In this document: piece by piece, positions 49,106-57,149 of the stretch
Numbering within the stretch: the first letter of the stretch is position 1
How the letters are laid out: each line of letters opens with the position of its first letter
Assembly: GCF_000374525.1 (NCBI RefSeq)
Contig: NZ_KB894570.1
Coordinates: 496,001-560,000 of the forward strand
Direction: 5' to 3'
From: Amorphus coralli DSM 19760
GTDB taxonomy: Bacteria; Pseudomonadota; Alphaproteobacteria; Rhizobiales; Amorphaceae
Length of the DNA: 64,000 bases
Translations under genes and position numbers: made by a program
Notes under the pieces: model-generated
Seen by the model: the letters and a program-made list of their open reading frames with translations, nothing else
What the model was told of the DNA's origin: nothing
Database searches by the model: none

Positions 49106-50574
49106 GGCGCGCCGCGGGGTTCTTGCTGGTCGGAACGGGCTGCTTCGCGCTTTGCGTCGCCTACCTGCTCTGGCTTCAGGTCAACGACTACCAGTCCGCC
49201 TCGATGCTGGCGCTTTCCGGCGATGTCGTTCTGGCTGCCGAAGGCAGGACCGGCGTGACCGCGTTCGCGACCGCTTACCCGCCCCTCCCGCATCTCCTGT
49301 CCTTCTTGGTGGCTTACAGCGACCTGGGAACGGCCATGCCCGCCGCCGTTGCCGCCGCCCTGGGCGGCGGCTTCTTCGGGGCGTCCCTCTACGGCATCAG
49401 CCGGCAGGCGGGTATCGGTGTGGGTGCGAGCCTGCTCGTGACCGCGTTGCTGATGGCCAACCCGCTCTTCCTTCGGGCGCTGGCAGAAGGGCCGGACATC
49501 GTGCTGCTCCTCTGCGGCATGCTGATGTTCGCCCACGGGCTCTTCGGCCTAACCCGTGACGGGACGGTCCAGCACGCCATGGCGGTGGCCTTCGCGCTCG
49601 TGCTGCTGGTGTTTTCGCATCATTACGGGGTCCTGATCGTCTTCGCCGCCCTCCCCTTCCTTGCCCTTTCCGCGCCCCGGGAACTCCTCGCCCGGGCCCC
49701 GGGCGGCTTGTTCCTGGCCCTTCTGTTTCCCATCGCCTTCGCGATGCTCGGTTTTGCCTATATCGGCTGGCTGTTTGCCGGTGCTCCCTGGGCCTTCCTG
49801 TCCGATCCCGACGCCGCGGTGATCGGGTCGCCCGAGCGGACCGCCGGCCTGGTCTCGCTTCTGGCGGTCGCCCTTTCATTCGCCGTGGCCTGCCCGCAGT
49901 TGCCGGTGCTTGCCGCGCGATCGACCAGGCGCCGCATCCTGCTGGTGCCGACACTGGCGCTTGGAGGCACCCTGTTGGCCGCAATTGTATTGGCTACGGC
50001 GAGCGGCTCGAGCCTGTCCCCATTCCTGCTGCTGTCGCCTGCGGTGGCCCTTGCCGGCGCCTGCACCCTGCACTGGCCGTCGGCCCATGTTCGCGGCACG
50101 GTCGGGATCGTGCTCGCCGTGGTCGGGCTGTTGGGCGCCGGCGCAGCCGCGACCAGGACGACGGATAGGGCGGACCGCACGTGGCGGGCGGACCGCACGT
50201 GGCGGGAGGCTGTCCTCGGAGCACCACGGTCCGCAGATGAGCATCCCTCCCGCGCTGTCGCCCGCTATCTCGGTGACAGCGACGGAGTACTGCTCGACGC
50301 TCTCGCCCATCCGGAACTCGTCGCGCTGCGCCAGACCGCCCGCGGCCTCGTGGTGCCCAGTGACCCGCGCTTCTCGCTGGCACTCCTCTCCGTACGCCCG
50401 AGCGAACCGCTGATCGCGGTGCCGGCGCCGTCCGACGCACCGGTGACACGCGACCGGATCCGGCAGGCGTTCTCAGACTTTTTCGAAGAAGGTGCACCGG
50501 GATACCGCGTCGTCTACAGTGACGCGAACTGGCAGGTCTACCGGTCCCAGACAATCACAACCGGCGGGAACTGA
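49102..50574 (+). CDS. Polytopic membrane protein, possible GT-C-type glycosyltransferase
   Basis: A 490-residue protein with about ten to twelve membrane helices, then a soluble C-terminal region of about 120 residues (residues 370-490, ending YRVVYSDANWQVYRSQTITT). The layout, with an early loop DYQSASMLALSGDVVLA and the GPDIVLLLCG helix, recalls GT-C/GT39-type membrane glycosyltransferases, but I see no secure catalytic motif. A perfect 18-base tandem duplication encodes RADRTW twice at the membrane/soluble junction. It overlaps the GT2 gene by four bases (ATGA) and is the least conserved part of the operon. Confidence 0.65.
   Translation: MRRAAGFLLVGTGCFALCVAYLLWLQVNDYQSASMLALSGDVVLAAEGRTGVTAFATAYPPLPHLLSFLVAYSDLGTAMPAAVAAALGGGFFGASLYGISRQAGIGVGASLLVTALLMANPLFLRALAEGPDIVLLLCGMLMFAHGLFGLTRDGTVQHAMAVAFALVLLVFSHHYGVLIVFAALPFLALSAPRELLARAPGGLFLALLFPIAFAMLGFAYIGWLFAGAPWAFLSDPDAAVIGSPERTAGLVSLLAVALSFAVACPQLPVLAARSTRRRILLVPTLALGGTLLAAIVLATASGSSLSPFLLLSPAVALAGACTLHWPSAHVRGTVGIVLAVVGLLGAGAAATRTTDRADRTWRADRTWREAVLGAPRSADEHPSRAVARYLGDSDGVLLDALAHPELVALRQTARGLVVPSDPRFSLALLSVRPSEPLIAVPAPSDAPVTRDRIRQAFSDFFEEGAPGYRVVYSDANWQVYRSQTITTGGN
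50168..50206. repeat. 18-base tandem duplication in coding sequence
   Basis: Two perfect copies of GCGGACCGCACGTGGCGG at 50170-50187 and 50188-50205, with the 18-base period running from 50168 to 50206. It is in frame and encodes A-D-R-T-W-R twice inside the polytopic protein, near the end of its membrane region. The copy number change would keep the frame. Confidence 0.9.
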
Positions 50575-50575
50575 C

Positions 50576-51538
50576 GTGCGGATATTGGTCGTCGACGATT
50601 CAGAAGATGCCCGCGACGTTCTCGCCGCGACGTTGATGTCGGGCGGCTACGATGACGTCGTGTGCGCCACATCCGGGGCAGATGCCCTCGCACGTCTGGC
50701 GGCCACCGAAGAGGCGCCCACCGAGCCTGTCGACGTGATCCTTCTCGACGTCATGATGCCCGAAATGGACGGGATCGAAGTCTGCGCCTCCATCCGTGCG
50801 GATGCACGCTATCAGGACGTGCCGATCCTCATGGTCACGGCGGCTACCGACAAGAACCTCCTGTCGCACGCGTTCGTGGCAGGTGCCAGCGACTACGTAA
50901 CGAAGCCGTACGACCGGACCGAATTGCTGACCCGCATCCGCACGGCGCTCAAGCTGAAGGGCGAGCTCGATCGCCGGAGGGCTCGCGAGGTGGAACTCTC
51001 CACACGGGGCCCCGTCGGCGAGGTGCCGCACCCCGTTGCCGACGTTCCCATCGACGCGCCGACGGGCCTGTTCGGCTACCAGTCGGTGGATACGCTGCTG
51101 CGCTCAGACCGGCCGGCGCGCATTGCGGGCGTCGTTGTCTTCCGGATCGACGGAATGGCGCGGTTCAGAACGCGTTACGGTCAGGCGGGCGAAGACGAGC
51201 TTGCGCGACGGATCGCTGATGGCCTGCGCACGCTGCCGGCGCGGCTCGGAGACCAGTTCGCGCGCTACGGAAACGACCTTTTCGTTGCGCTCTTGTGCAG
51301 CGCCGATGCCGCGTCCCTGCGTGCGCTCGCCGATGAAGCCCGGCGCCTGGTGTCCAGCCTCAAGATTGCCAATCCGGATTCGCCGGTCTCGCCCTACGTG
51401 ACCCTGAGCGTCGGGGCAGCGCTCTGCGATGGCGGGAGCGGCGATGTACGCAGCACGTTCGCCAAGGCGCTTGGGGCGGCCGACAGCGCCAGTACCAAGG
51501 GCGACACGGTCGTCATTGAAGAAGGTTCCGGCGCATGA
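50576..51538 (+). CDS. Response regulator with degenerate GGDEF domain
   Basis: A 320-residue protein. The N-terminal receiver is intact: VVDDSED, Asp58 in ILLDVMMPEMDG, Thr89, Lys110 in YVTKPYD. After a 45-residue linker the C-terminal domain follows the GGDEF fold (AGVVVFRIDGMARFRTRYGQ ... LGDQFARYGNDLFVALLC), but the active-site loop is G-N-D-L-F at 232-236 in place of G-G-D/E-E-F, so diguanylate cyclase activity is unlikely. It may act as a phosphorylation-switched scaffold or GTP sensor. The GTG at 50576 is one base after the previous stop; its own stop overlaps the barrel gene by four bases. Confidence 0.85.
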   Translation: MRILVVDDSEDARDVLAATLMSGGYDDVVCATSGADALARLAATEEAPTEPVDVILLDVMMPEMDGIEVCASIRADARYQDVPILMVTAATDKNLLSHAFVAGASDYVTKPYDRTELLTRIRTALKLKGELDRRRAREVELSTRGPVGEVPHPVADVPIDAPTGLFGYQSVDTLLRSDRPARIAGVVVFRIDGMARFRTRYGQAGEDELARRIADGLRTLPARLGDQFARYGNDLFVALLCSADAASLRALADEARRLVSSLKIANPDSPVSPYVTLSVGAALCDGGSGDVRSTFAKALGAADSASTKGDTVVIEEGSGA

Positions 51539-52329
51539 TCGCACGGCTCGCGCTTGCCCTCGGCCTGATTGCCGCAGGATTGCCGACGGTCGCCCGGGCC
51601 GGAGCATGGATGCAGCCCGAAGGACACGGCCAGGTGATCGTGTCGGGCACTTATACGAACAGCGACAAGGGCTTCGACGACAGCGGGTCGGCGGTCGATA
51701 TTCCCGACTACGGCAAGTTCGAGCTGAACGCCTATTTCGAGTACGGCATCACCGACCGGGTGACCGCGATCGTCCAGCCGCAATTGCGCTCGGTGACCAT
51801 CGGCGCGCCAACCGACGCGGATTCGTTCGGCCTCGGCTATACGGACCTCGGCGCGCGTATGCGGTTCTGGTCGGACGAGAAATCCATCCTGTCCGGCCAG
51901 GCCGTTGCGCGCATTCCCGGCAGCACCGACGACAACAACCCGGCCCAGGTCGGCAGCACCGGTTTCGAGACGGACCTCCGCATCCTCTACGGCCGCGCGT
52001 TCGCCCTCGGCACCTGGGCCTCCTTTCTCGATGCCCAGCTGGCCTATCGGATCCGCACGGGCGATCCCTCCGACGAGGTGCGTGCCGATTTCACCGTCGG
52101 CACACGCCCGGTGCCGAAGGTTCTGCTCTTGGCGCAGTCCTTCAACACCTTCTCCACGGGCTCCGCCCAGGGGGTCTTCTCCGATGTCCGCGAGCACAAG
52201 GTGCAGCTGAGCGTCGTCTGGGACTTCGCCAAGGACTGGTCGTTGCAGGCCGGCACCATCGCCACCGTCGCCGGCGAGGAAACGCTGCAGGAGCGCGGCA
52301 TCGTCCTCGGCGTCTGGCGAGTGTTCTGA
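51535..52329 (+). CDS. Small outer-membrane beta-barrel protein
   Basis: A 264-residue protein with a Sec signal peptide (MIARLALALGLIAAGLPTVA, probable cleavage at ARA/GAW). The mature chain alternates polar and hydrophobic residues in many amphipathic strands (NAYFEYGITDRVTAIVQPQL; GYTDLGARMRFW; HKVQLSVVWDFAKDWSLQAG) and ends in aromatic Phe (GVWRVF), as outer-membrane barrels do. It is the last gene of the operon, overlapping the previous one by four bases. In a synthase-dependent system it could be the exit pore, although it is smaller than BcsC-type porins. Confidence 0.75.
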   Translation: MIARLALALGLIAAGLPTVARAGAWMQPEGHGQVIVSGTYTNSDKGFDDSGSAVDIPDYGKFELNAYFEYGITDRVTAIVQPQLRSVTIGAPTDADSFGLGYTDLGARMRFWSDEKSILSGQAVARIPGSTDDNNPAQVGSTGFETDLRILYGRAFALGTWASFLDAQLAYRIRTGDPSDEVRADFTVGTRPVPKVLLLAQSFNTFSTGSAQGVFSDVREHKVQLSVVWDFAKDWSLQAGTIATVAGEETLQERGIVLGVWRVF

Positions 52330-52459
52330 ACCCGAAAAGCCCGTCCGAATGCTTGCGCCGTCGGCTGGGCGTCGGAGTTCGGCGGTTCGGGGAAAGGTGT
52401 CTCTAAGACACATGCCAGACCGCTGGGCGCCGTGCGGCGGGGTCATTCGGCTAGAAAGG

Positions 52460-52534
52460 TGGCTGGGGGACCAGGATTCGAACCTGGACTAACGGAGTCA
52501 GAGTCCGCTGTTCTACCGTTAAACTATCCCCCAC
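52460..52534 (-). tRNA. tRNA-Gln (anticodon CTG)
   Basis: A 75-base tRNA read on the minus strand with a genome-encoded CCA. The acceptor stem TGGGGGA pairs with TCCCCCA (7 of 7). The anticodon arm is GCGGA-CTCTGAC-TCCGT, giving anticodon CTG for CAG codons. The T arm CCAGG-TTCGAAT-CCTGG is perfect. It is a single tRNA gene, opposite in orientation to the operon that ends at 52329. Confidence 0.95.
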
Positions 52535-52726
52535 CGGAGGAGCGTCGCCTGGCCGAACCGTGTCGGCCGTTGTGCGTCGCACGCCGGATGTAACGAGGTC
52601 GCGTTCCTAAAACAAGTCCGCATCGTTGGAAACCGGCTTTGCGCATTTTTTTGCCGTCTCCTGTGGATGAGCCACGGATCCGCCGGCGGTCCGGCAGCAG
52701 GAGAGGCCCCGCCTGCCCTCGCCGCC

Positions 52727-53107
52727 TCAGGCCTGGCCGGGCCGGTCGCGCGACAGGCCTTTGGCCTCCAGCTCGCCGAGATAGTCCGCCCAGATTCGCT
52801 CCCGATCGGCATCCAGCGACTTGAGATAGCGATAGGTGTAGATCCCGGTCGAGTGACCGTCGTCGAAGGTCAGGCGCACCGCGTAGTTGCCCACCGGCTC
52901 GACGCCGGTGAGCGTCACGGACCGCTTGCCGCCCACGGTCTTCCGGTCCGCCGGCGTGTGCCCCTTCACTTCGGCCGATGGAGACTGCACCCGCAGATAC
53001 TCCGCATCGAGGGCGCTTTCCGCCCCGTCGTTCCAGGTCACGACCAGAACCTGGCGGCCGCTCTTCAGGCGGATTTCCGTCGGCCACGCCGCCGCGTCGT
53101 CGTTCAT
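52727..53107 (-). CDS. DUF971-domain protein
   Basis: A 126-residue protein of the DUF971 family (the fold of the N-terminal domain of gamma-butyrobetaine hydroxylase). It shows [35 protein letters not shown] and [22 protein letters not shown], the usual family run. It is a short, soluble, single-domain protein; such genes often occur near mrp or cofactor genes. Function unknown. It is divergent from moaA across 183 bases that carry a possible Mo-box. Confidence 0.85.
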   Translation of the reverse strand: MNDDAAAWPTEIRLKSGRQVLVVTWNDGAESALDAEYLRVQSPSAEVKGHTPADRKTVGGKRSVTLTGVEPVGNYAVRLTFDDGHSTGIYTYRYLKSLDADRERIWADYLGELEAKGLSRDRPGQA

Positions 53108-53174
53108 CTGGCACCCCCGATTCGTCTGGCTGCGTCCGGCCCTGTCGCATCCGGCCCTTGTCGGCACCGATACA

Positions 53175-53204
53175 GACCGTCATATTCGCTCGTATATGGC
53201 GGTC
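53175..53204. promoter_or_regulatory. Mo-box-like inverted repeat upstream of moaA
   Basis: GACCGTCATAT (53175-53185) and ATATGGCGGTC (53194-53204) are inverted copies matching at 10 of 11 positions around eight bases. The layout CG-x-x-ATAT ... ATAT-x-x-CG resembles the ModE/Mo-box consensus known in alphaproteobacteria. It lies 86 bases before moaA and 68 before the DUF971 start, so it could control both. Confidence 0.5.
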
Positions 53205-53211
53205 GGCACAA

Positions 53212-53256
53212 CCGGGCGAAAGTCCCCGGCGCCCGTCACCGGTCGCAAGCGACCGG
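53212..53256 (+). promoter_or_regulatory. Structured moaA leader (two hairpins)
   Basis: CCGGG (53212-53216) can pair with CCCGG (53225-53229), and CCGGTCGC (53239-53246) pairs perfectly with GCGACCGG (53249-53256) over a two-base loop. Both fall in the probable 5' leader of moaA. I cannot match them to the Moco riboswitch by eye, so a regulatory role is open. Confidence 0.35.
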
Positions 53257-53290
53257 AAAGCAACAAGGGTTGAGGAAAGGCGCGCACGGC

Positions 53291-54328
53291 ATGGGCACTC
53301 CGTCCCCCCATTTCTCCGCGACGCAGGCACGCCCGCAGCTCGTCGATCCGTTCGGCCGCGAGATCACCTATCTGCGCATCTCCGTCACCGACCGCTGCGA
53401 CTTCCGCTGCGTTTATTGCATGGCCGAGAACATGACGTTCCTGCCCAAGCGCGACCTGCTCACGCTGGAGGAACTCGATCGGCTGTGCTCCGCCTTCGTC
53501 GCACGCGGCGTCCGCAAGCTCCGTCTCACCGGCGGCGAACCGCTCGTTCGGCGCAACCTGATGGACCTCGTTCGGTCGCTGTCGCGCCACCTGGATGCCG
53601 GAACGCTGGAAGAGATCACCCTGACCACCAATGGATCGCAGCTGTCGCGCTTCGCCGACGAGCTACGCGCCGCCGGGGTGCGCCGGGTGAACATTTCGCT
53701 CGACACGCTCGACCCGGACCGGTTCAAGTCGATCACCCGCTGGGGCGATCTGGGCAAGGTGATGGACGGCCTGCGCGCGGCCGAGGAAGCTGGTCTGAAC
53801 GTCAAGATCAACATGGTGGCCCTGCGCGACGTCAACGCCGAAGAGATCGAGCCGATGATGCGCTTCTGTCATGAGCGCGGTCACGATCTGACCCTCATCG
53901 AGACCATGCCGCTCGGCGACATCGAGGGCGACCGCACCGACCAGTTCCTGGCGCTCTCCGAGGTGCGGCGGCGCCTGGAGGAGACCTACACCCTGGAGCC
54001 CCTGCCCGACCGGACAGGCGGCCCGGCCCGCTATGTCCGGGTGCGCGAGACCGGCGGGCGCCTCGGCTTCATCACGCCGCTCACCCATAATTTCTGCGAA
54101 TCGTGCAACCGCGTCCGCCTCACCTGCACCGGCACGCTCTACATGTGCCTCGGCCAGGAGGATGCCGCGGACCTGCGTGCGCCGCTGCGGGCGTCGGAAG
54201 CCGACGACCTCCTGCACGAGGAGATCGACCGTGCCATCGCGCGCAAGCCCAAGGGGCATGATTTCATCATCGACCGCCGGGGACAGGCGCCAGCCCTCAC
54301 CCGGCACATGTCGGTGACCGGCGGCTGA
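53291..54328 (+). CDS. moaA: GTP 3',8-cyclase
   Basis: A 345-residue radical-SAM enzyme that starts molybdenum cofactor synthesis from GTP. The N-terminal cluster motif is C-x3-C-x2-C in [14 protein letters not shown], and the second cluster has [18 protein letters not shown]. The protein ends in Gly-Gly (MSVTGG), as active MoaA requires. The ATG at 53291 follows GAGGAAAGGCGCG. Upstream are a Mo-box-like repeat and two hairpins. mobA lies 4 kb away and a ModE-like gene at the other end of the window. Confidence 0.95.
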   Translation: MGTPSPHFSATQARPQLVDPFGREITYLRISVTDRCDFRCVYCMAENMTFLPKRDLLTLEELDRLCSAFVARGVRKLRLTGGEPLVRRNLMDLVRSLSRHLDAGTLEEITLTTNGSQLSRFADELRAAGVRRVNISLDTLDPDRFKSITRWGDLGKVMDGLRAAEEAGLNVKINMVALRDVNAEEIEPMMRFCHERGHDLTLIETMPLGDIEGDRTDQFLALSEVRRRLEETYTLEPLPDRTGGPARYVRVRETGGRLGFITPLTHNFCESCNRVRLTCTGTLYMCLGQEDAADLRAPLRASEADDLLHEEIDRAIARKPKGHDFIIDRRGQAPALTRHMSVTGG

Positions 54329-54341
54329 GACCGCCCCGACG

Positions 54342-55679
54342 TCAGGCGGTGCGCACGGCGTCCTCGATCACTTCGAGGCCGAAGGCCAGGTCATCCTCCG
54401 TGATGGTCAGCGGCGGTGTCAGCACAAGCCCCTTGCCACCGCCCACCTTGAAGCTGACACCGGCGTCCAGCGCCGCGTAGAGGATGCGTTCCGCCCGTGC
54501 GGCGCTATCAACCTCCACCGCGATCGCCAGACCACGCCCCCGCACCTCCACAACCGGCTCCAGCCCTCCGAGACTGTCGCCAAGGCGTTCGAGCGCGTCG
54601 TTTCCGAGGCGGGCGGTACGGGCCACCAGGCCGCCGTCCTCAATGACGCGAAGCGTGGCATGGCCGGCGGCACAGGCGACCGGGCTCTTCTCATGAGTGT
54701 AGTGCCCGATGGCGCCGGCGCCGGCGACGTCAAGCTCGCCTCGGGCAAGCAGGGCCGCCAGCGGCATGATCCCGCCTCCCAGCCCCTTGCCGAGGACCAG
54801 CATGTCCGGCACTGCTCCCACCTGTTCGCAGAAGAAGAGCGTGCCTGTCCGGCCGAGGCAGCTCGGGATCTCGTCGAAGATCAGCAGAGCGCCATGCCGG
54901 TCGCACGCGTCTCGCACCCGCGGCCAGAAGCCGGGTTCGGGCGGCTCGATCGTGGTCCAGCGCATCGGTTCGGCGACGACCGCCGCCACGTCGCCCTGAA
55001 CCTCCAGAACGTAGTCGATATAGTCGGCCAGGCGATCCTGGGCATGGCCGTCCTCGCCGAAGAAGCGCCTGGCGAGCCCCAGCGGCGGCACGTGTTCCGT
55101 CCCCGGCAGAAGTGGCCCCGCGTCGCGCCGGAAAAGCGCCTCTCCGCCCACCGAGATGGCATCGAGATTGGCACCGTGAAACGCGTCCCACATGGACAGG
55201 GTTTTGTGCCGGCCCGTGACTTTCCTGGCGAGCTTCAGCGCCATTCCGATTGCGGCCGACCCGCTGGGCGCGAACAGGATCTTGGAGAGGCCTTCCGGGG
55301 CGCTCGCCACCAGCGCCTCGGCGAACTCCACCGCGATCCGGTTGGTGTAGCGCCGCGGCGAGAATGGCAGCCGCCGCATCGCCTCCGTGATTGCGGCAAC
55401 CACGGCCGGATGTCCGTACCCAACCTGGTGCACCGCGTTGCCATGGAGATCGAGGATACGTCGCCCCGCATCGTCGACCAGCCACGCCCCCTCGGCACGC
55501 TCGACGACGTTGAGGCAGGGCGTGGACAGGCTCTGATGAAGGAACACGGCCGCGTCGCGGGCCAACAGGTCCGATGTGGCCCTATCGATGTGGCGGCGTG
55601 ACCAGGCCTGCCGCTCCGGCGAAGTGTTGAGGTCCCCCTCGGCGCTCCGCGTCGCCCTGTCCTGTCGCACGCTGTCCAT
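54342..55679 (-). CDS. Class III PLP-dependent enzyme, PbfA-like (phosphonate-type ammonia-lyase/aminotransferase)
   Basis: A 445-residue fold-type I PLP enzyme. The PLP lysine is in MLVLGKGLGGGIMP, the Asp of the cofactor ring in LLIFDEIPSCLGRTG, and substrate-loop sequence in GHYTHEKSP. The N-terminal stretch FLHQSLSTPCLNVVERAEGA followed by LHGNAVHQVGYGHP is, as I recall, typical of PbfA, the (R)-1-hydroxy-2-aminoethylphosphonate ammonia-lyase group, and not of ordinary ornithine or GABA aminotransferases. That subgroup call is from memory. Other starts are possible upstream. It is divergent from an MFS exporter, with no phosphonate genes nearby. Confidence 0.7.
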   Translation of the reverse strand: MDSVRQDRATRSAEGDLNTSPERQAWSRRHIDRATSDLLARDAAVFLHQSLSTPCLNVVERAEGAWLVDDAGRRILDLHGNAVHQVGYGHPAVVAAITEAMRRLPFSPRRYTNRIAVEFAEALVASAPEGLSKILFAPSGSAAIGMALKLARKVTGRHKTLSMWDAFHGANLDAISVGGEALFRRDAGPLLPGTEHVPPLGLARRFFGEDGHAQDRLADYIDYVLEVQGDVAAVVAEPMRWTTIEPPEPGFWPRVRDACDRHGALLIFDEIPSCLGRTGTLFFCEQVGAVPDMLVLGKGLGGGIMPLAALLARGELDVAGAGAIGHYTHEKSPVACAAGHATLRVIEDGGLVARTARLGNDALERLGDSLGGLEPVVEVRGRGLAIAVEVDSAARAERILYAALDAGVSFKVGGGKGLVLTPPLTITEDDLAFGLEVIEDAVRTA

Positions 55680-55915
55680 CGTTCCTGATCCGACCGGGCG
55701 GTGTTCCGCCAGCCCAGCCCTCATAGGCGACTCGGACGATGCTCCGATGACAAAGGCTCGCCACTGCCTCACACACGATCAACAACGTCTGCGGCGAAAA
55801 GACTGTAAAGATCAGTCACCTGCCGCGACGCAGCATCATTGGGCGCCCTCCGGCGTTCATCCGGCTCGAGAAATTCGCTTGCCAGACCGGCTTCCACCCT
55901 GCCAAAGCCAAAGCC

Positions 55916-57133
55916 ATGATCCTTCGCAAGACCGCCCACATCCGGTCGCGACCGCCGGCTCTGACAGTGCTGATCGCGGTCTCGATGCTGCAGCCGGTGG
56001 CGATCAACATGTACGTTCCTTCCCTGCCGGGGATGGAGCGCGCACTGTCCACCGACGCCACCAGCGTCCAGCTCACCATCACCGTCTATCTGATCGCCAC
56101 CGCCATCGGTCAGATCATCATGGGGCCGCTGTCCGACCGTTTCGGCCGGCGGCCGGTGCTGCTTACCGGCTTGGCCCTTTTCGTCGTGGGCAGCATCGCC
56201 TGCGCCATGGCGACCACCATCGAAATGCTGCTGGCCGCTCGGATGCTGCAGGCCTTCGGCGCCTGCGCCGGACTGTCCCTCGCCCGGGCTATCGTGCGCG
56301 ACACCTCCGCTGCCAAGTCGTCGGCCGGACGCATCGGCTATCTCAACATGGGCATGGCCACCGCACCGGTGATCGCACCGGCCATCGGCGGGCTCCTCGA
56401 TCAGGCGTATGGCTGGCGCGCGAGCTTCGAGCTGATGACGGCCTTCGGTGGACTGGTGATGCTCTACGCGGTGTTGGCCCTGGGCGAAACGAGGCCCGAG
56501 TCCGCCGCGGCGTCTTCGTTCCGGGCCTGGCTGTCGAGCAGCGGCCGGCTCCTGACGCTGCGGTCCTTCTGGGTGTTCGCCGGCACGCTGATGCTCCTGT
56601 CGAGCATGTTTTTCGCCATGGTGGCCGGCGGCCCCTATGTCGGCATCAAGGTGCTGGGCATAAGTCCGGGCGCATTCGGCTTCTATCTGATGCCCATGGT
56701 GCTCGGATACATCTTCGGCAACTTCGTCACCGGCCGGTTCGGAGCGGCCATCGGCATCGGCCGCATGATTACCCTCGGGAACGGGCTGACACTCTTCGGG
56801 ATCTTCCTGGCCGTCGGGCTCTACCTTGCCGGGTTCAACCATCCGATCGCACTGTTCGGCCCGATGGTGTTCACTGGCATCGGCAACGGCTTCGCGCTGC
56901 CGAACGCTATCGCCGGCGCGGTGAGCGTCGATCCGGACCTGGCCGGTGCCGCGTCCGGTGTGGCGGGAGCGCTGCAGGTGGGCGGCGGTGCCATCGCCAC
57001 TGTCATCGTCGGCCGCCTGTTCGACACCCCCTCCCTGTCGGAGACGCCGTGGCCGATGTTCATTCCGATGATCGCCGGCGGCGCGTCGGCCATGCTGGTC
57101 GGCTTCTTCGCCAACGCCCGCCTGCTCCGGTAG
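55916..57133 (+). CDS. Bcr/CflA-type MFS drug-efflux transporter
   Basis: A 405-residue, 12-helix MFS transporter. The DHA1 subfamily motif is in GQIIMGPLSDRFGRRPVLL between helices 2 and 3, with ARMLQAFGACAGLSLARAIV in helix 4/5, typical of Bcr/CflA exporters. Substrates of this group vary (bicyclomycin, chloramphenicol-like drugs, small metabolites). The ATG at 55916 has a poor ribosome site. It is divergent from the class III PLP enzyme and convergent with mrp. Confidence 0.87.
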   Translation: MILRKTAHIRSRPPALTVLIAVSMLQPVAINMYVPSLPGMERALSTDATSVQLTITVYLIATAIGQIIMGPLSDRFGRRPVLLTGLALFVVGSIACAMATTIEMLLAARMLQAFGACAGLSLARAIVRDTSAAKSSAGRIGYLNMGMATAPVIAPAIGGLLDQAYGWRASFELMTAFGGLVMLYAVLALGETRPESAAASSFRAWLSSSGRLLTLRSFWVFAGTLMLLSSMFFAMVAGGPYVGIKVLGISPGAFGFYLMPMVLGYIFGNFVTGRFGAAIGIGRMITLGNGLTLFGIFLAVGLYLAGFNHPIALFGPMVFTGIGNGFALPNAIAGAVSVDPDLAGAASGVAGALQVGGGAIATVIVGRLFDTPSLSETPWPMFIPMIAGGASAMLVGFFANARLLR

Positions 57134-57149
57134 CGATCGCGCCCCGAGC

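Noticed and set aside
52397-52411. A perfect small hairpin GTGTCT-CTA-AGACAC between the polysaccharide operon and tRNA-Gln, considered as a terminator.
   Set aside because: The stem is only six bases and no T run follows, so it is too weak to call.
53108-53290. A Moco riboswitch before moaA.
   Set aside because: Hairpins are present but I cannot match the conserved Moco motif by eye; only recorded as a structured leader.
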